Source: Acidipila sp. EB88
GTDB taxonomy: Bacteria > Acidobacteriota > Terriglobia > Terriglobales > Acidobacteriaceae
Assembly (NCBI RefSeq): GCF_003858395.1
Contig: NZ_QWEV01000005.1
Span: 1,426,001 to 1,490,000, forward strand
Length of the DNA: 64,000 nt
Direction: 5' to 3'
Position numbers and translations under genes: made by a program. Shown here piece by piece: positions 1-11,327 of this stretch. The notes beneath the pieces were generated by a model. The model searched no databases. It was not told the DNA's origin and saw only the letters and a program-made list of their open reading frames with translations. Position 1 is the stretch's first letter. Every line of letters begins with the position of its first letter.

Positions 1-36
1 GCCACACACCTTGACCCACATCGGACGCCGCCGTTC

Positions 37-828
37 CTATCGCACGCCGACCGGCTGCAACCATGCCGCCAGCGCCGCGCCGGGGTCGGGCTGCCGCATC
101 AGCGACTCGCCGATCAGAAATGCGTGAAAGCCAGCTTCGCGCAACATGTCGATGTCGCCACGCGAGGTAATGCCGCTCTCGGCCACGTGCACCGCGCCCG
201 GTGGAAGGTCGCTCACCAGGTCGAAGGATGTGCCGAGATCCACTTCAAAGGTCACCAGGTCGCGATTGTTGACGCCGTATGCGTCACAGCCAAGATCGCG
301 CACCCGCTCCAGTTCCTCGGCGGAGTGCACCTCGCACAACACATCGAGCTCCAGCTCATGGGCCCGCTCGGTAAAGCGCTCGAGCTCCGCATCGTTCAGC
401 GCCGCGGCGATCAGCAGGATGGCATCCGCGCGGTGGGCGCGTGCCTCCACGATCTGGTACTCGTCCACGATGAAATCCTTGCGCAGGCACGGCAGCGAGC
501 TTGCCTCGGAGGCCTGCTCCAGGTACTCCAGGCTGCCCTGGAAAAACGGCTCGTCCGTAAGTACGGAAAGAGCGGTCGCGCCGCCGGATCGCAGTTGTCG
601 CGCCAGTGTGGGCGGGTCAAAGTTCGGGCGAATCAGTCCGCGCGAGGGCGAGGCACGCTTGATCTCGGCCAAGATAGCCGGGCCGTCAAACGCGCGGGTG
701 CGCAGGGCCCGGGCAAAGCCGCGGGGCAGGTGCAGTTCCGCCATGGCTTCCAGGTCCACGAGTGGCTTGTGCTGCTTGCGTTCGGCCACGGTCTGCCGGG
801 TCTGTGCCAGGATTCGGTCGAGGTGCAT
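37..828 (-). CDS. trpC: Indole-3-glycerol phosphate synthase
   Basis: The 263-residue product catalyses ring closure of CdRP to indole-3-glycerol phosphate in cytoplasmic tryptophan synthesis. It shows the family hallmarks in order along a TIM barrel: ILAEIKRASPSRG (substrate lysine and phosphate grip), SVLTDEPFFQGS, LRKDFIVDEYQI, CEVHSAEEL, GVNNRDL and VAESGI, and ends with a GESLM phosphate loop. Length is typical for a monofunctional TrpC. The ATG at 828 follows an AAGGAG box about 12 bases upstream. It is divergent from the trehalase gene. No other trp gene is visible in the window, so the rest of the operon would lie off the left edge or elsewhere. Confidence 0.97.
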   Translation of the reverse strand: MHLDRILAQTRQTVAERKQHKPLVDLEAMAELHLPRGFARALRTRAFDGPAILAEIKRASPSRGLIRPNFDPPTLARQLRSGGATALSVLTDEPFFQGSLEYLEQASEASSLPCLRKDFIVDEYQIVEARAHRADAILLIAAALNDAELERFTERAHELELDVLCEVHSAEELERVRDLGCDAYGVNNRDLVTFEVDLGTSFDLVSDLPPGAVHVAESGITSRGDIDMLREAGFHAFLIGESLMRQPDPGAALAAWLQPVGVR

Positions 829-851
829 AGCGCGCGGGTGCTCCTTGCCTA

Positions 852-857
852 AGTATA
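852..857 (-). promoter_or_regulatory. Candidate -10 box for trpC
   Basis: On the minus strand the hexamer TATACT lies about 25 bases upstream of the trpC start, just before the AAGGAG ribosome binding site. No good -35 box is seen at 17 bases, so this is a weak prediction. Confidence 0.2.
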
Positions 858-943
858 CGGTTTGGCCGACCGCACTTTCCCTTATGTCTCGATCCCGCTA
901 TGGGCGGTACGGTACCATCTCGCTTCAAGGAGTAAGGAGCCAA

Positions 944-2731
944 ATGGGGCAGGTACAAGCACTTCACGCACCTTCGCACCGCGGCATCCGCAGGCTGTTT
1001 TCCGGTTGCGCCGTTCTGTCGCTGGCAGTTGCGCTCGCCGCGTCTGCCCAGGCACCCGCCACCACTGTACCGGCGCCCCCACGCCCCCACGTCGCCCACG
1101 TTGCCCGCCCGACGATCCAGGCCTACATTGACCAGTCCTGGACCGGACTTGAGCGCTCCATGACAGACTGCCAGTCCCTGGTGGATCCCAAGACCAAGAC
1201 CGTGCCGGTGCTGTACCTGCCGCAGGAGCTGCCGGAGCCGGCAGCGGTGCGCGCACTCGAAGCCGGGTGCGGAGTGCACGCCGAGCACCTGCCCCGGCGC
1301 ATCGATCATCCCGGCGCGCTGATGCCGTCCGAGGTTGCGAAGCCTGGGCTGCTGTACCTGCCGAATCCGTACATCGTTCCCGGTGGCCGCTTCAACGAGA
1401 TGTATGGCTGGGACAGCTACTTCATCCTGCAGGGCCTGGTGACCGACAAGCACCTGCCCGAGGGCCTCAGCCTCGCCCAGGGCATGGTCGAGAACTTCTT
1501 CTTCGAAATCGAGCACTACGGCAACCTGCTCAATGCCAACCGCACGTACTTTCTGACCCGCTCGCAGCCGCCGCTGCTCTCGTCCATGATCCGCATGGTC
1601 TACGACGCGTCAGCCGCTGCCCCGCAGGGCTCAGGCATGGCCGACCCATGGCTTGCGAAAGCGTACGGCTATGCCGTGCGGGATCACGCACTCTGGCTGA
1701 CCCCGGAGCACGCCGCGGGCGACACAGGCCTCGCCCGGTTCCATGACCTGGGCGAAGGACCGGTGCCAGAGATGGCCGATGCCAGCACCTACTATCCGGA
1801 TATCGTGCGGTGGCTGCTGCGCCATCCCGAGGTGAAAACCGACTACCTTGTGGACGGTCCGGCGACCCTCCCGACCGTGGCCGATACCGCCAACGACCCC
1901 GAGCTTGCCGAACTCGCCGCCGCCAGTTGCGATGTGGCTAAGTCCGAGGTCTGTGAGCATGCCCATGTAGGGCTGCACTGGCTTTCACGAAGCTTCTACG
2001 AGGGCGACCGGGCCATGCGGGAGTCGGGCTTCGACACGACCTTCCGGTTCGGACCCTTCTCCGGGTCTACCCAGCAGTTCGCGCCGGTATGTCTCAATGC
2101 GTTGCTGTACAAGTACGAGCTGGACCTGGCCTGGATGGCCGACCACCTCGGCAAGCCCGCGGAGTCGGCCGAGTGGACAAGGCAGGCTGCGGCACGCAAA
2201 GCAGCCATGGACAAGTACCTCTGGAACGCGGAGCGGGGTCTGTACTTCGACTACAACTTCACCACGCACACGCAGTCCACCTACACCTTCATCGCGACCT
2301 TTTACCCACTCTGGGCGGGCGCCGCCAGCCCGGAGCAGGCCAGCGCGGTCGCAGCCAACCTGCCCCTCTTTCTTGAGCCGGGCGGCGTCGCCACCAGCAT
2401 CGAGCAAAGCGGCGTGCAGTGGGACCTCCCCTATGGCTGGGCGCCCACGACCTTCTTCACCGTGGCCGGGCTGGAGCGCGCCGGGGCCCACTCGGCCGCG
2501 CGCATGGTGGCCAAGCGCTTCCTCAAAACGGTCGCCAACGGGTATGCGCAGGACGGCACGCTGCGCGAGAAGTACAACGTCGTGAGCAGCAATGCCGACG
2601 TGATCGTAAGCGCCGGCTACAAGCAGAACGTGATCGGCTTCGGCTGGACCAATGGTGTGTTCCTGAAGCTGCAACAGTTCCTCGCCGCGCCCGCGGCCAA
2701 GGCCACGGGCGCGCTGATCGGAACGCCGTAA
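944..2731 (+). CDS. treA: Periplasmic trehalase, GH37 family
   Basis: The 595-residue product hydrolyses alpha,alpha-trehalose to two glucose molecules outside the cytoplasmic membrane. The ATG at 944 is chosen because a doubled AAGGAGTAAGGAG sits just upstream and because it gives a Sec signal peptide (RR, a hydrophobic stretch, ASAQA cleavage site near residue 37); the open frame runs further upstream but without coding character. Both trehalase signatures are present: PGGRFNEMYGWDSYF at about residues 146-160 and QWDLPYGWAP near 492. The likely catalytic Asp is in ESGFD and the catalytic Glu in LREKYN. The PfkB kinase gene starts 66 bases downstream on the same strand, so the two may be cotranscribed. 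Confidence 0.95.
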   Translation: MGQVQALHAPSHRGIRRLFSGCAVLSLAVALAASAQAPATTVPAPPRPHVAHVARPTIQAYIDQSWTGLERSMTDCQSLVDPKTKTVPVLYLPQELPEPAAVRALEAGCGVHAEHLPRRIDHPGALMPSEVAKPGLLYLPNPYIVPGGRFNEMYGWDSYFILQGLVTDKHLPEGLSLAQGMVENFFFEIEHYGNLLNANRTYFLTRSQPPLLSSMIRMVYDASAAAPQGSGMADPWLAKAYGYAVRDHALWLTPEHAAGDTGLARFHDLGEGPVPEMADASTYYPDIVRWLLRHPEVKTDYLVDGPATLPTVADTANDPELAELAAASCDVAKSEVCEHAHVGLHWLSRSFYEGDRAMRESGFDTTFRFGPFSGSTQQFAPVCLNALLYKYELDLAWMADHLGKPAESAEWTRQAAARKAAMDKYLWNAERGLYFDYNFTTHTQSTYTFIATFYPLWAGAASPEQASAVAANLPLFLEPGGVATSIEQSGVQWDLPYGWAPTTFFTVAGLERAGAHSAARMVAKRFLKTVANGYAQDGTLREKYNVVSSNADVIVSAGYKQNVIGFGWTNGVFLKLQQFLAAPAAKATGALIGTP

Positions 2732-2797
2732 AGCAGGCGCTCGGCGTCGAAGGCGCCGCGCAGCCCTGCATTTTGAAGCAACGCGAAAGAGAACCGA

Positions 2798-3808
2798 ATG
2801 AAGGCAATGCGCGACCTTGCAGTGGTGGGACTGGGCGAGTTGTTGTGGGACGAGCTGCCGGGAGGGCGCAGGCTGGGCGGAGCGCCGGCGAACTTTGCGG
2901 TGCTTGCCTCGAGGCTCGGCGTGCACGGGATCCTGGCCAGCCGCCTCGGACAGGATGAGCCGGGCGACGCGGCGCGCGAGCAGCTTGGCTCCATGCCGGT
3001 GGATAGCCGCTTCCTGCAGACAGATGCTGCGCTGCCTACCGGCACGGTTTCCGTGAGGCTTCAGGACGGGCAGCCCGCGTACACCATCCACGCGCCAGTG
3101 GCCTGGGACGCGCTTGAGTTCACCCCGGCATGGGCTGAGCTGGCCGCGCGCGCCGATGCCGTGTGCTGGGGCACTCTGGCACAGCGCGACGCACGCTCCG
3201 AGGAGACGATCCACAACTTCCTCGCAGCCACCGGCCGCGCCTGCCTGCGGGCGTTCGATGTAAACCTGCGCGAGCCCTTCTTTGCACCCGAGGCGGTGCT
3301 GCGCTCGATTCGCAAAGCCACGCTGCTCAAGCTCAACGACGCGGAGATGCCGGAGCTGCTGCGACTGGTCGGCCTGGAAACGGCGACACCGTACCGCCGC
3401 GACGAAGCCGACATCACGAAATATGACGAGGAGCGTACCGGAGCACTTGCCGGCGATGCCCGGCGCCTGCTGGCAGCGCACCCTGCCCTTGAACTGGTGG
3501 CCATCACCCTGGGTGGGGACGGCAGCCTGCTGGTTACCCGCGACCACGTGGAGCGGCACCCTGGCGTGCACTGCAAGGTGGTGGACACGGTGGGCGCAGG
3601 CGACGCATTCACCGCGGCGCTGGTAGTGCACCGTTTATCCGGCGCTTCCCTGGCGGTGCAGAGCGAGGCGGCCAACCGCTGGGGGTCGTGGGTCGCGAGC
3701 CAGAGCGGCGCCATGCCAGCCCTGGAGGAAGCAACACGCACAGCAATGGAGACCAGCATTGCGCAGGTTGTGAGCCCCGGCGTTGCCACGGGAGACAGGC
3801 TCTCCTAG
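2798..3808 (+). CDS. PfkB-family carbohydrate kinase (fructokinase-like)
   Basis: The 336-residue cytoplasmic kinase phosphorylates a sugar, most likely fructose or a related hexose, using ATP. The N-terminal GELLWDELPGGRRLGGAPAN resembles the fructokinase substrate loop, and the PfkB signature DTVGAGDAFTAALV lies near residue 263, with the catalytic-base Asp at about 269. A second ATG three codons in (2807) is also possible. It follows the trehalase gene, which would suit a small sugar-salvage unit, but trehalase yields glucose and the kinase specificity cannot be read from sequence. Confidence 0.88.
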   Translation: MKAMRDLAVVGLGELLWDELPGGRRLGGAPANFAVLASRLGVHGILASRLGQDEPGDAAREQLGSMPVDSRFLQTDAALPTGTVSVRLQDGQPAYTIHAPVAWDALEFTPAWAELAARADAVCWGTLAQRDARSEETIHNFLAATGRACLRAFDVNLREPFFAPEAVLRSIRKATLLKLNDAEMPELLRLVGLETATPYRRDEADITKYDEERTGALAGDARRLLAAHPALELVAITLGGDGSLLVTRDHVERHPGVHCKVVDTVGAGDAFTAALVVHRLSGASLAVQSEAANRWGSWVASQSGAMPALEEATRTAMETSIAQVVSPGVATGDRLS

Positions 3809-3863
3809 CAGGCACCGGCAGTCCGCTGCGCTGCCGGGCCGCATCCGCACGTAAACTAGGGGC

Positions 3864-5828
<1,965 letters not shown>

Positions 5829-5902
5829 GCGCCGGGCTCCCGCGCCGCTGCACAGTCTTTGCGGGCGATGCCCTGTAGAATCGCGGGACCGACAGGAGCC
5901 CC

Positions 5903-6358
5903 ATGACCACCTCACTCGCCACCACCGAAGAAGCTCAACTCATCCTGAAACTCTACGAACTGCGCACCGAAGAAGGCCTTCGCGCCGCGCGTGCATGGGT
6001 GACGCAGCAGTTCTGGCCCAAGTCGGCCGAGGATGTGTTTGCCATTTTCGGCGCGGCGCAATCGCTCGAGAATAACTACATCCGGCAGGTCAGCTCGTAC
6101 TGGGACATGGCCATCTCGTTTGTGCTGCATGGCGCCTTGTCCGCCGATCTTTTCGTGGACTGCAATGCCGAGCCGTTCTTCATCTATTCCAAGATGTTGC
6201 CGCTTCTGCCCGCGCTGCGCGAACGCATGCCCACCTACCTGGCCAAGACAGAAGCGCTGGTGGAGCGCTCCCGTCCGGCGCGCGACCGGGTCGACGGCAT
6301 GTTGCAGGCGCTCAGCAAACGCACCGCGACCGAAGACGTGGCCACCAGGCCTGCCTAG
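5903..6358 (+). CDS. Conserved hypothetical protein
   Basis: This 151-residue protein is not recognised. It is predicted soluble and mostly helical with many aromatic residues (RAWVTQQFWP, SSYWDMAISFVLHG, AEPFFIYSKMLPLLP) and has no signal peptide. The ATG follows a clear CAGGAG box. It sits 74 bases after the ABC-F gene and 108 before PEP carboxylase on the same strand. Codon use and start signal support a real gene; no function is proposed. Confidence 0.75.
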   Translation: MTTSLATTEEAQLILKLYELRTEEGLRAARAWVTQQFWPKSAEDVFAIFGAAQSLENNYIRQVSSYWDMAISFVLHGALSADLFVDCNAEPFFIYSKMLPLLPALRERMPTYLAKTEALVERSRPARDRVDGMLQALSKRTATEDVATRPA

Positions 6359-6466
6359 CGGCGGCGCGCAGCGCCGGGGTCGCGTGGGCGCTGGAGGATG
6401 CGCAAGCCGATGCCGAGCTGCCCGGCTACGCCTCTTGCCGCCCCACCTGCTGAGGCATAATCAGGC

Positions 6467-9283
6467 ATGGGAACTCTTGCGCCGCCCCTTTGGAAACCGG
6501 ATAGCTGGACCGCCCGCCTGGCCGAACTCGAGTCACAGGCACCCGAAGAAAAAGAGGCTCCGCTTCGTCGCGATGTGCGCCTGCTCGGCATGCTGCTGGG
6601 CGAGGTGCTGCGCGAGCAGGCTGGCCCCGAGCTGTTTGAGCAGGTGGAAGAGCTGCGACGCAGCGCGATTCGCCGACGCGAAGAACAGGTAGCCGGCGAG
6701 TTGCATGCCGCCGAGCAGCGCATGCAGGGCACCGTGCTGCGCATCAGCCAGCTTCCCGTGGAGCAGCTGTACCAGCTCACCCGCGCGTTCGCCTTTTATT
6801 TCGAGCTGACCAACCTCGCCGAAACCAACCACCGCAAGCGCCGCCGCACGGCTGCGCAGATCAGCGGGGCTGCCGCGGCCCAGCGTGGTTCGCTACGCGG
6901 CACACTGCGCGCCATGCGTGCGGCCGGCATCTCCCCGGACGAAGCCTTGCACCAGCTTGGCAAGATCGCCATCACGCCGGTGTTCACCGCGCACCCGACC
7001 GAGATCGCGCGTCGCTCCGTGCTGTTCAAGCGACGCCGCATGGCCGAGCTGCTGCAGTCGCTCGACAGCATTCCGCTTTCCGACGAAGAGCTGCGCAGCC
7101 TGCAGGCCGAGCTCACCGCCGAGATCACGGCGCTGTGGCAGACCGACGAGGTACGCAGCCGCCAGCCTTCTGTGTCCGACGAGATCAAGATGGGCCTCGA
7201 CTACTACGAGGTTTCGATCTTCGCAACACTTGCACCGCTGTACGTGGAACTGGCGGGCGCGCTGGAGAGTGAGTACGGCATCACCATCGCGCTCAACGAC
7301 ATTCCGCTGCTGCTGCGCTTCGGCTCGTGGATCGGCGGAGACCGCGACGGCAATCCGTTTGTCACACCATCCGTTACGATTAATGCGATCCGCGATGCCC
7401 GCCTGCGCCTGCTGACGCAGTACCAGCACGGCGTGGAACGCCTGATCAGCCTGCTGACCACCTCCTCGCAGCAGGTGCCCGTGAGCGCAGCCTTGCTTGC
7501 GCGCGTGGAAGGATACCTGCGGGTCCTGCAGAACTCCGGCGACCGGTTTGCGGCTTCGTTCGAGTTTGAAAACTACCGCCGCTTCGCAGCCTGCATCGGC
7601 GCGCGCCTTGCTAACACTCTCGGCCTGCCGGCCGGCGAGCCCGGCTCGCTTGAAGCAGCACTTACCGCGCTGCCTGCCTATGCCGGTGCGCATGAGCTGG
7701 TCGACGACCTGCGCCTGATGCGCACCAGCCTGATCGAGAACCATGGCGAGCGGCTCGCTGCGGTTTTCGTCGATCCCCTGCTGCTGCTCGCGCGCACCTT
7801 CGGGCTGCACCTGCACACGCTCGATGTCCGTCAACACGCGCGCTTCCATGCCAAGGCGCTGGACGAGATTGCCGGCTGCGGGGAAGGCGCGCGCGACAGC
7901 GTACCTTCCGCGCTGAGCGCGCAGACGCTGGACGTGCTCAACACGTTCCAGGCCATCGCCGAGGTCAAGCGCAGCGCGATCCCCGAGGCAATCCGCACCT
8001 ATGTGATTTCGGGCGCGGCCACCCGCGAAGACAGCCTTGCCGTGCTCTGGCTGGCGCGCTTCTCCGGCATCAATCCCATGGCTTCCGAGCGCGACCCCGG
8101 GCTCATGCCCGTGCCTCTGTTCGAATCGATGGAAGATCTTCGCAACGCGCCCGAGGTTTGCCGCACGCTGTGGTCCGATCCCGACTATCGTAAGCTGCTC
8201 GCGAGCTGGGGCAACGTGCAGGAGGTCATGCTCGGCTACTCCGACGGCAACAAGGACGGCGGCATGCTTTCAAGCACGTGGGAGATCTTCCGCGCGCACC
8301 GTGCCCTGCACCAGGTTGCGCACGCCTGCGGCATCACGCTGCGCCTGTTTCACGGTCGCGGCGGCACCGTGGGACGCGGCGGAGGCCCGACGCACCGCGC
8401 CATCTACGCACAACCGCTCGACTCGTTCGACGGCGGCATCCGCATCACCGAGCAGGGCGAAGTGCTCAACTGGAAGTACGGCGATACGGTGCTGGCCGAG
8501 CGCAACCTCGAGCTGATGATCGCGGCCTCGCTCGATGCGCTGGCACGCCCCAACCTCAAGGCCGGCGGCCACTTCACCGGCGAGCTGCCGCCCGAGTGGG
8601 AAGAGTGCTTCGACACCCTGTCCACCACCGCGCTCGCGTTCTACCGCGAGCACATCCTGGAAGATCCGGAGGTCTTCGACTTCTTTGAGCAGGCCACGCC
8701 GATGGCCGAGCTGGAGCACGCCAAGATCGGCTCACGGCCGGCGCGACGCGGCGGCAAGCGCTCGTTTGAAAGCCTTCGGGCGATTCCGTGGGTGTTTGGC
8801 TGGACCCAGAGCCGCCTGCTGATCCCGGCGTGGTTCGGGGTGGGCCATGCGCTCACCGAGTACAGCAAGCGGCCGGGTGGCGCGGAACTGCTGCGCTCCA
8901 TGATGCGCGAGTTCCCCCTGTTCATCGACCTGATCCGCAACGTCGAGGTTGGCCTCGCCAAGGCTGACCTCGGCATCGCGTCGCTGTACGCATCGCTCAT
9001 GCCCGACGTGGAGGCCCGCACGCGCGTGTTCGAAAAGTTCACGGCCGAGTACAAGCGCACGCTTGAAATGGTGCTCGCGGTCACGGCGCAGACCGAGCTG
9101 CTGGCGACCAACGCAGTGTTGGCGCGGTCGATCCGCCTGCGCAACCCGTACGTGGACCCGCTCTCGCTGATCCAGGTCGACCTGCTGCGCCGCAAGCGCG
9201 CCGGCGAGGATACCCCTGAAGTGAACCGCGCGATCGCCGGCACCATCAACGGCATTTCGGCCGGGCTGCGCACCACGGGCTGA
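6467..9283 (+). CDS. ppc: Phosphoenolpyruvate carboxylase
   Basis: The 938-residue product carboxylates PEP with bicarbonate to oxaloacetate, replenishing the TCA cycle. The catalytic histidine motif VFTAHPTEIARRS is near residue 174. The central block has MLGYSDGNKDGG, and FHGRGGTVGRGGGPTH is near 628. The C-terminus carries NPYVDPLSLIQVDLLRRKR and ends NGISAGLRTTG, matching the usual NxxxxGxRxTG end that helps shape the active site. It is full length for the bacterial enzyme. The N-terminal 100 residues are more variable than the rest. Confidence 0.97.
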   Translation: MGTLAPPLWKPDSWTARLAELESQAPEEKEAPLRRDVRLLGMLLGEVLREQAGPELFEQVEELRRSAIRRREEQVAGELHAAEQRMQGTVLRISQLPVEQLYQLTRAFAFYFELTNLAETNHRKRRRTAAQISGAAAAQRGSLRGTLRAMRAAGISPDEALHQLGKIAITPVFTAHPTEIARRSVLFKRRRMAELLQSLDSIPLSDEELRSLQAELTAEITALWQTDEVRSRQPSVSDEIKMGLDYYEVSIFATLAPLYVELAGALESEYGITIALNDIPLLLRFGSWIGGDRDGNPFVTPSVTINAIRDARLRLLTQYQHGVERLISLLTTSSQQVPVSAALLARVEGYLRVLQNSGDRFAASFEFENYRRFAACIGARLANTLGLPAGEPGSLEAALTALPAYAGAHELVDDLRLMRTSLIENHGERLAAVFVDPLLLLARTFGLHLHTLDVRQHARFHAKALDEIAGCGEGARDSVPSALSAQTLDVLNTFQAIAEVKRSAIPEAIRTYVISGAATREDSLAVLWLARFSGINPMASERDPGLMPVPLFESMEDLRNAPEVCRTLWSDPDYRKLLASWGNVQEVMLGYSDGNKDGGMLSSTWEIFRAHRALHQVAHACGITLRLFHGRGGTVGRGGGPTHRAIYAQPLDSFDGGIRITEQGEVLNWKYGDTVLAERNLELMIAASLDALARPNLKAGGHFTGELPPEWEECFDTLSTTALAFYREHILEDPEVFDFFEQATPMAELEHAKIGSRPARRGGKRSFESLRAIPWVFGWTQSRLLIPAWFGVGHALTEYSKRPGGAELLRSMMREFPLFIDLIRNVEVGLAKADLGIASLYASLMPDVEARTRVFEKFTAEYKRTLEMVLAVTAQTELLATNAVLARSIRLRNPYVDPLSLIQVDLLRRKRAGEDTPEVNRAIAGTINGISAGLRTTG

Positions 9284-9367
9284 TGCTCGCTGCCAGCGGG
9301 CGGGGCTGGTCGAGGCAGGGCTGGTTCTGAAAGCAGCCGTCGAAAGCAGCCCATGCGGCCCGGGCTT

Positions 9368-10696
9368 CTACAACTGGAACGTCTCTTCCGCGTTCTCTTC
9401 CACCTGTGCCGGCAGCAGCGCCTCGGCCGTCAGCGAGTCGACCTGCCGGAGCGCGGGGAAGAACACGGCCCACAGCCCGGTGACCATGAGCGAGCCGACC
9501 CCGCCCAGCACCACGGCGCGCACCGCTCCGAACCATTGCGCGGTGAGGCCGCTCTCGAACTCGCCCAGCTCATTGGACGCGCCCAGGAACAGCGAGTTCA
9601 CGGCCGAGACACGTCCCCGCATCTCGGGCGGCGTCGCCAGCTGCAGGATCGAGGAGCGGATCACCACCGAAACCATGTCGGCGCTGCCCGTGATCAGCAG
9701 GGCTGCCAGCGACAGGTACAGCGAGTGTGAAAGGCCGAATGCGATCGTGGCAGCGCCGAACAGCGCCACGCACGCGAGCATCCGCACACCTGCCCCGCGA
9801 CGCATGGGGTGAAACGTAAGCCAGAGCGATACCGCCAGCGCGCCCACGCCGGGCGCCGCCCGCAGCAGGCCCAGGCCGCGCGGACCAATGTGGAGAATGC
9901 TTCCAGCGAAGATGGGCAGCAGCGCCACAGCGCCACCCAGCAGCACCGCGAACAGGTCAAGCGTGATCGAGCCAAGCAGCACCGGGGTCTTGAACACGTA
10001 GTGCACGCCGGCCAGCAGCACGTCCTTTGAGACCGCTTTTTTCTCCATGCGCCCGATGCGCACATGCAGCATCGAGATCAGCACCAGGTACCAGATCAAC
10101 GATGCCAGCGTGAACACGTACACGACACCACCGCCCGCCAGGTGCGCTGCCTGGCCGCCCCACGGGGACATGGTGTACAGAAAACCGCCGATGGTCGGGC
10201 CGGAGATCGTCGCGATCTGGAAGATGGTGGCGCCCCAGGTCACGGCGTTGACGAAGTGCTCCTGCGGCACCAGGTGGGGGATCAGCGCGGAGGACGCCGG
10301 TCCGCTGAACGCCCGGCCGAAGCCAATGAAAAAGAGCACCAGGTAGATCGGCCACACCTGCGCAAGGCCGGTCCAGGCAAACACCAACAGAATGATGGTG
10401 CACACCACCTGCAGCGAATAGCACACCAGCACCACGGAGCGGCGGTCAAAGCGGTCGGCCACGTGGCCTGCGGGCAGCAGAAACAGCAGCCCAGGCAAAA
10501 ACAACGCCAAGCCCGTGAAACCAAGGTCGATGGCGCGATGCGTGATCTGGTACACCTGCCAGGCCACCGCGAGCGCCTGCGCCTCGGCGCCGATCACCAC
10601 GGCGCAGCGCGCTGCCTGGTACAACCGGAAATCGCGGGAGCCAAACGCGGCGGTGCTGCTTACGGAAGGGCTGAGAGAAGTGGAACCGTCGGACAT
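9368..10696 (-). CDS. MFS transporter (EntS-like exporter fold)
   Basis: The 442-residue integral membrane protein has about 12 hydrophobic segments and the MFS loop AGHVADRFDRRSV between helices 2 and 3. The overall pattern resembles the MFS_3/EntS group of drug or siderophore exporters. The ATG at 10696 (MSDGS) is preferred over an in-frame TTG eight codons upstream because GGAG lies four to eight bases before it. It is convergent with ppc and divergent from the DUF1003 gene. The substrate cannot be inferred from its neighbours. Confidence 0.85.
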   Translation of the reverse strand: MSDGSTSLSPSVSSTAAFGSRDFRLYQAARCAVVIGAEAQALAVAWQVYQITHRAIDLGFTGLALFLPGLLFLLPAGHVADRFDRRSVVLVCYSLQVVCTIILLVFAWTGLAQVWPIYLVLFFIGFGRAFSGPASSALIPHLVPQEHFVNAVTWGATIFQIATISGPTIGGFLYTMSPWGGQAAHLAGGGVVYVFTLASLIWYLVLISMLHVRIGRMEKKAVSKDVLLAGVHYVFKTPVLLGSITLDLFAVLLGGAVALLPIFAGSILHIGPRGLGLLRAAPGVGALAVSLWLTFHPMRRGAGVRMLACVALFGAATIAFGLSHSLYLSLAALLITGSADMVSVVIRSSILQLATPPEMRGRVSAVNSLFLGASNELGEFESGLTAQWFGAVRAVVLGGVGSLMVTGLWAVFFPALRQVDSLTAEALLPAQVEENAEETFQL

Positions 10697-10758
10697 ACCT
10701 CTCCATTGTGCGCTGCCCAACCCCCTTGCCGCCGGAGAAATGCCCGCATCGAAACACC

Positions 10759-11289
10759 ATGGGCCTCGAAAACAAGGAAAAAGTCAGCGGGTCGGTCGAA
10801 CGCAACATCCGGTCCATCGCCGAGATGGAGCAGCACCGCGAAGCTTCCAAAAGTGGGTTGGACCGGCTGGCCGCCAGCATCGGCACCCTGTTCGGCACCA
10901 AGCTTGCCATTGGGCTGCACGTGGTCTGGTATGGCAGCTGGCTGTTGATCAACACCCACCGCATCACCGGCGTGCCCGCGTTCGACCCGCGCCCGTTCCC
11001 GATCCTGAGCCTGTGTGTCTCGATTGAAGCCGTGATGCTGACCATCTTTGTGTTGCTCAAGCAGAACCACATGCAGGGCGCCACGGACCACCGCGACCAC
11101 CTCAACCTCCAGATCGACCTGCTTACCGAGAAGGAACTGACCAAGGCCCTGCAGTTGTTGCGGGCCGTGTGCGTCAAGCTCGAGATCAGCGAGGCCGTCA
11201 ACGACGGCGATCTTTCCGAGATGAGCCAGGTGACTTCGGTTGGCACTCTGGCCGAGCGCATCATGACAGACCTGCCCTCGCGGCGCTGA
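10759..11289 (+). CDS. DUF1003 membrane protein
   Basis: This 176-residue inner-membrane protein has a charged N-terminal region, two transmembrane segments (LAIGLHVVWYGSWLLIN at about 54-70, and FPILSLCVSIEAVMLTIFVLL at about 82-102) and a cytoplasmic tail. The end of helix 2 with KQNHMQ, followed by DHRDHLNLQIDLLTEKE, matches the DUF1003 pattern. The family has no firm function. The ATG at 10759 is used; the frame opens with a GTG 17 codons earlier that overlaps the divergent MFS start region. Confidence 0.8.
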   Translation: MGLENKEKVSGSVERNIRSIAEMEQHREASKSGLDRLAASIGTLFGTKLAIGLHVVWYGSWLLINTHRITGVPAFDPRPFPILSLCVSIEAVMLTIFVLLKQNHMQGATDHRDHLNLQIDLLTEKELTKALQLLRAVCVKLEISEAVNDGDLSEMSQVTSVGTLAERIMTDLPSRR

Positions 11290-11327
11290 AGGGTGGAGCA
11301 CACGCAGCGCCGGCGTGGCGAACTGCT

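Noticed and set aside
146-943. Long N-terminal extension of the trehalase frame
   Set aside because: It overlaps trpC on the other strand and is a high-GC frame artefact. A strong ribosome site and signal peptide mark 944 as the start.
1985-3631. 548-codon minus-strand frame across trehalase and kinase genes
   Set aside because: It is a shadow of two real plus-strand genes and has no recognisable domain.
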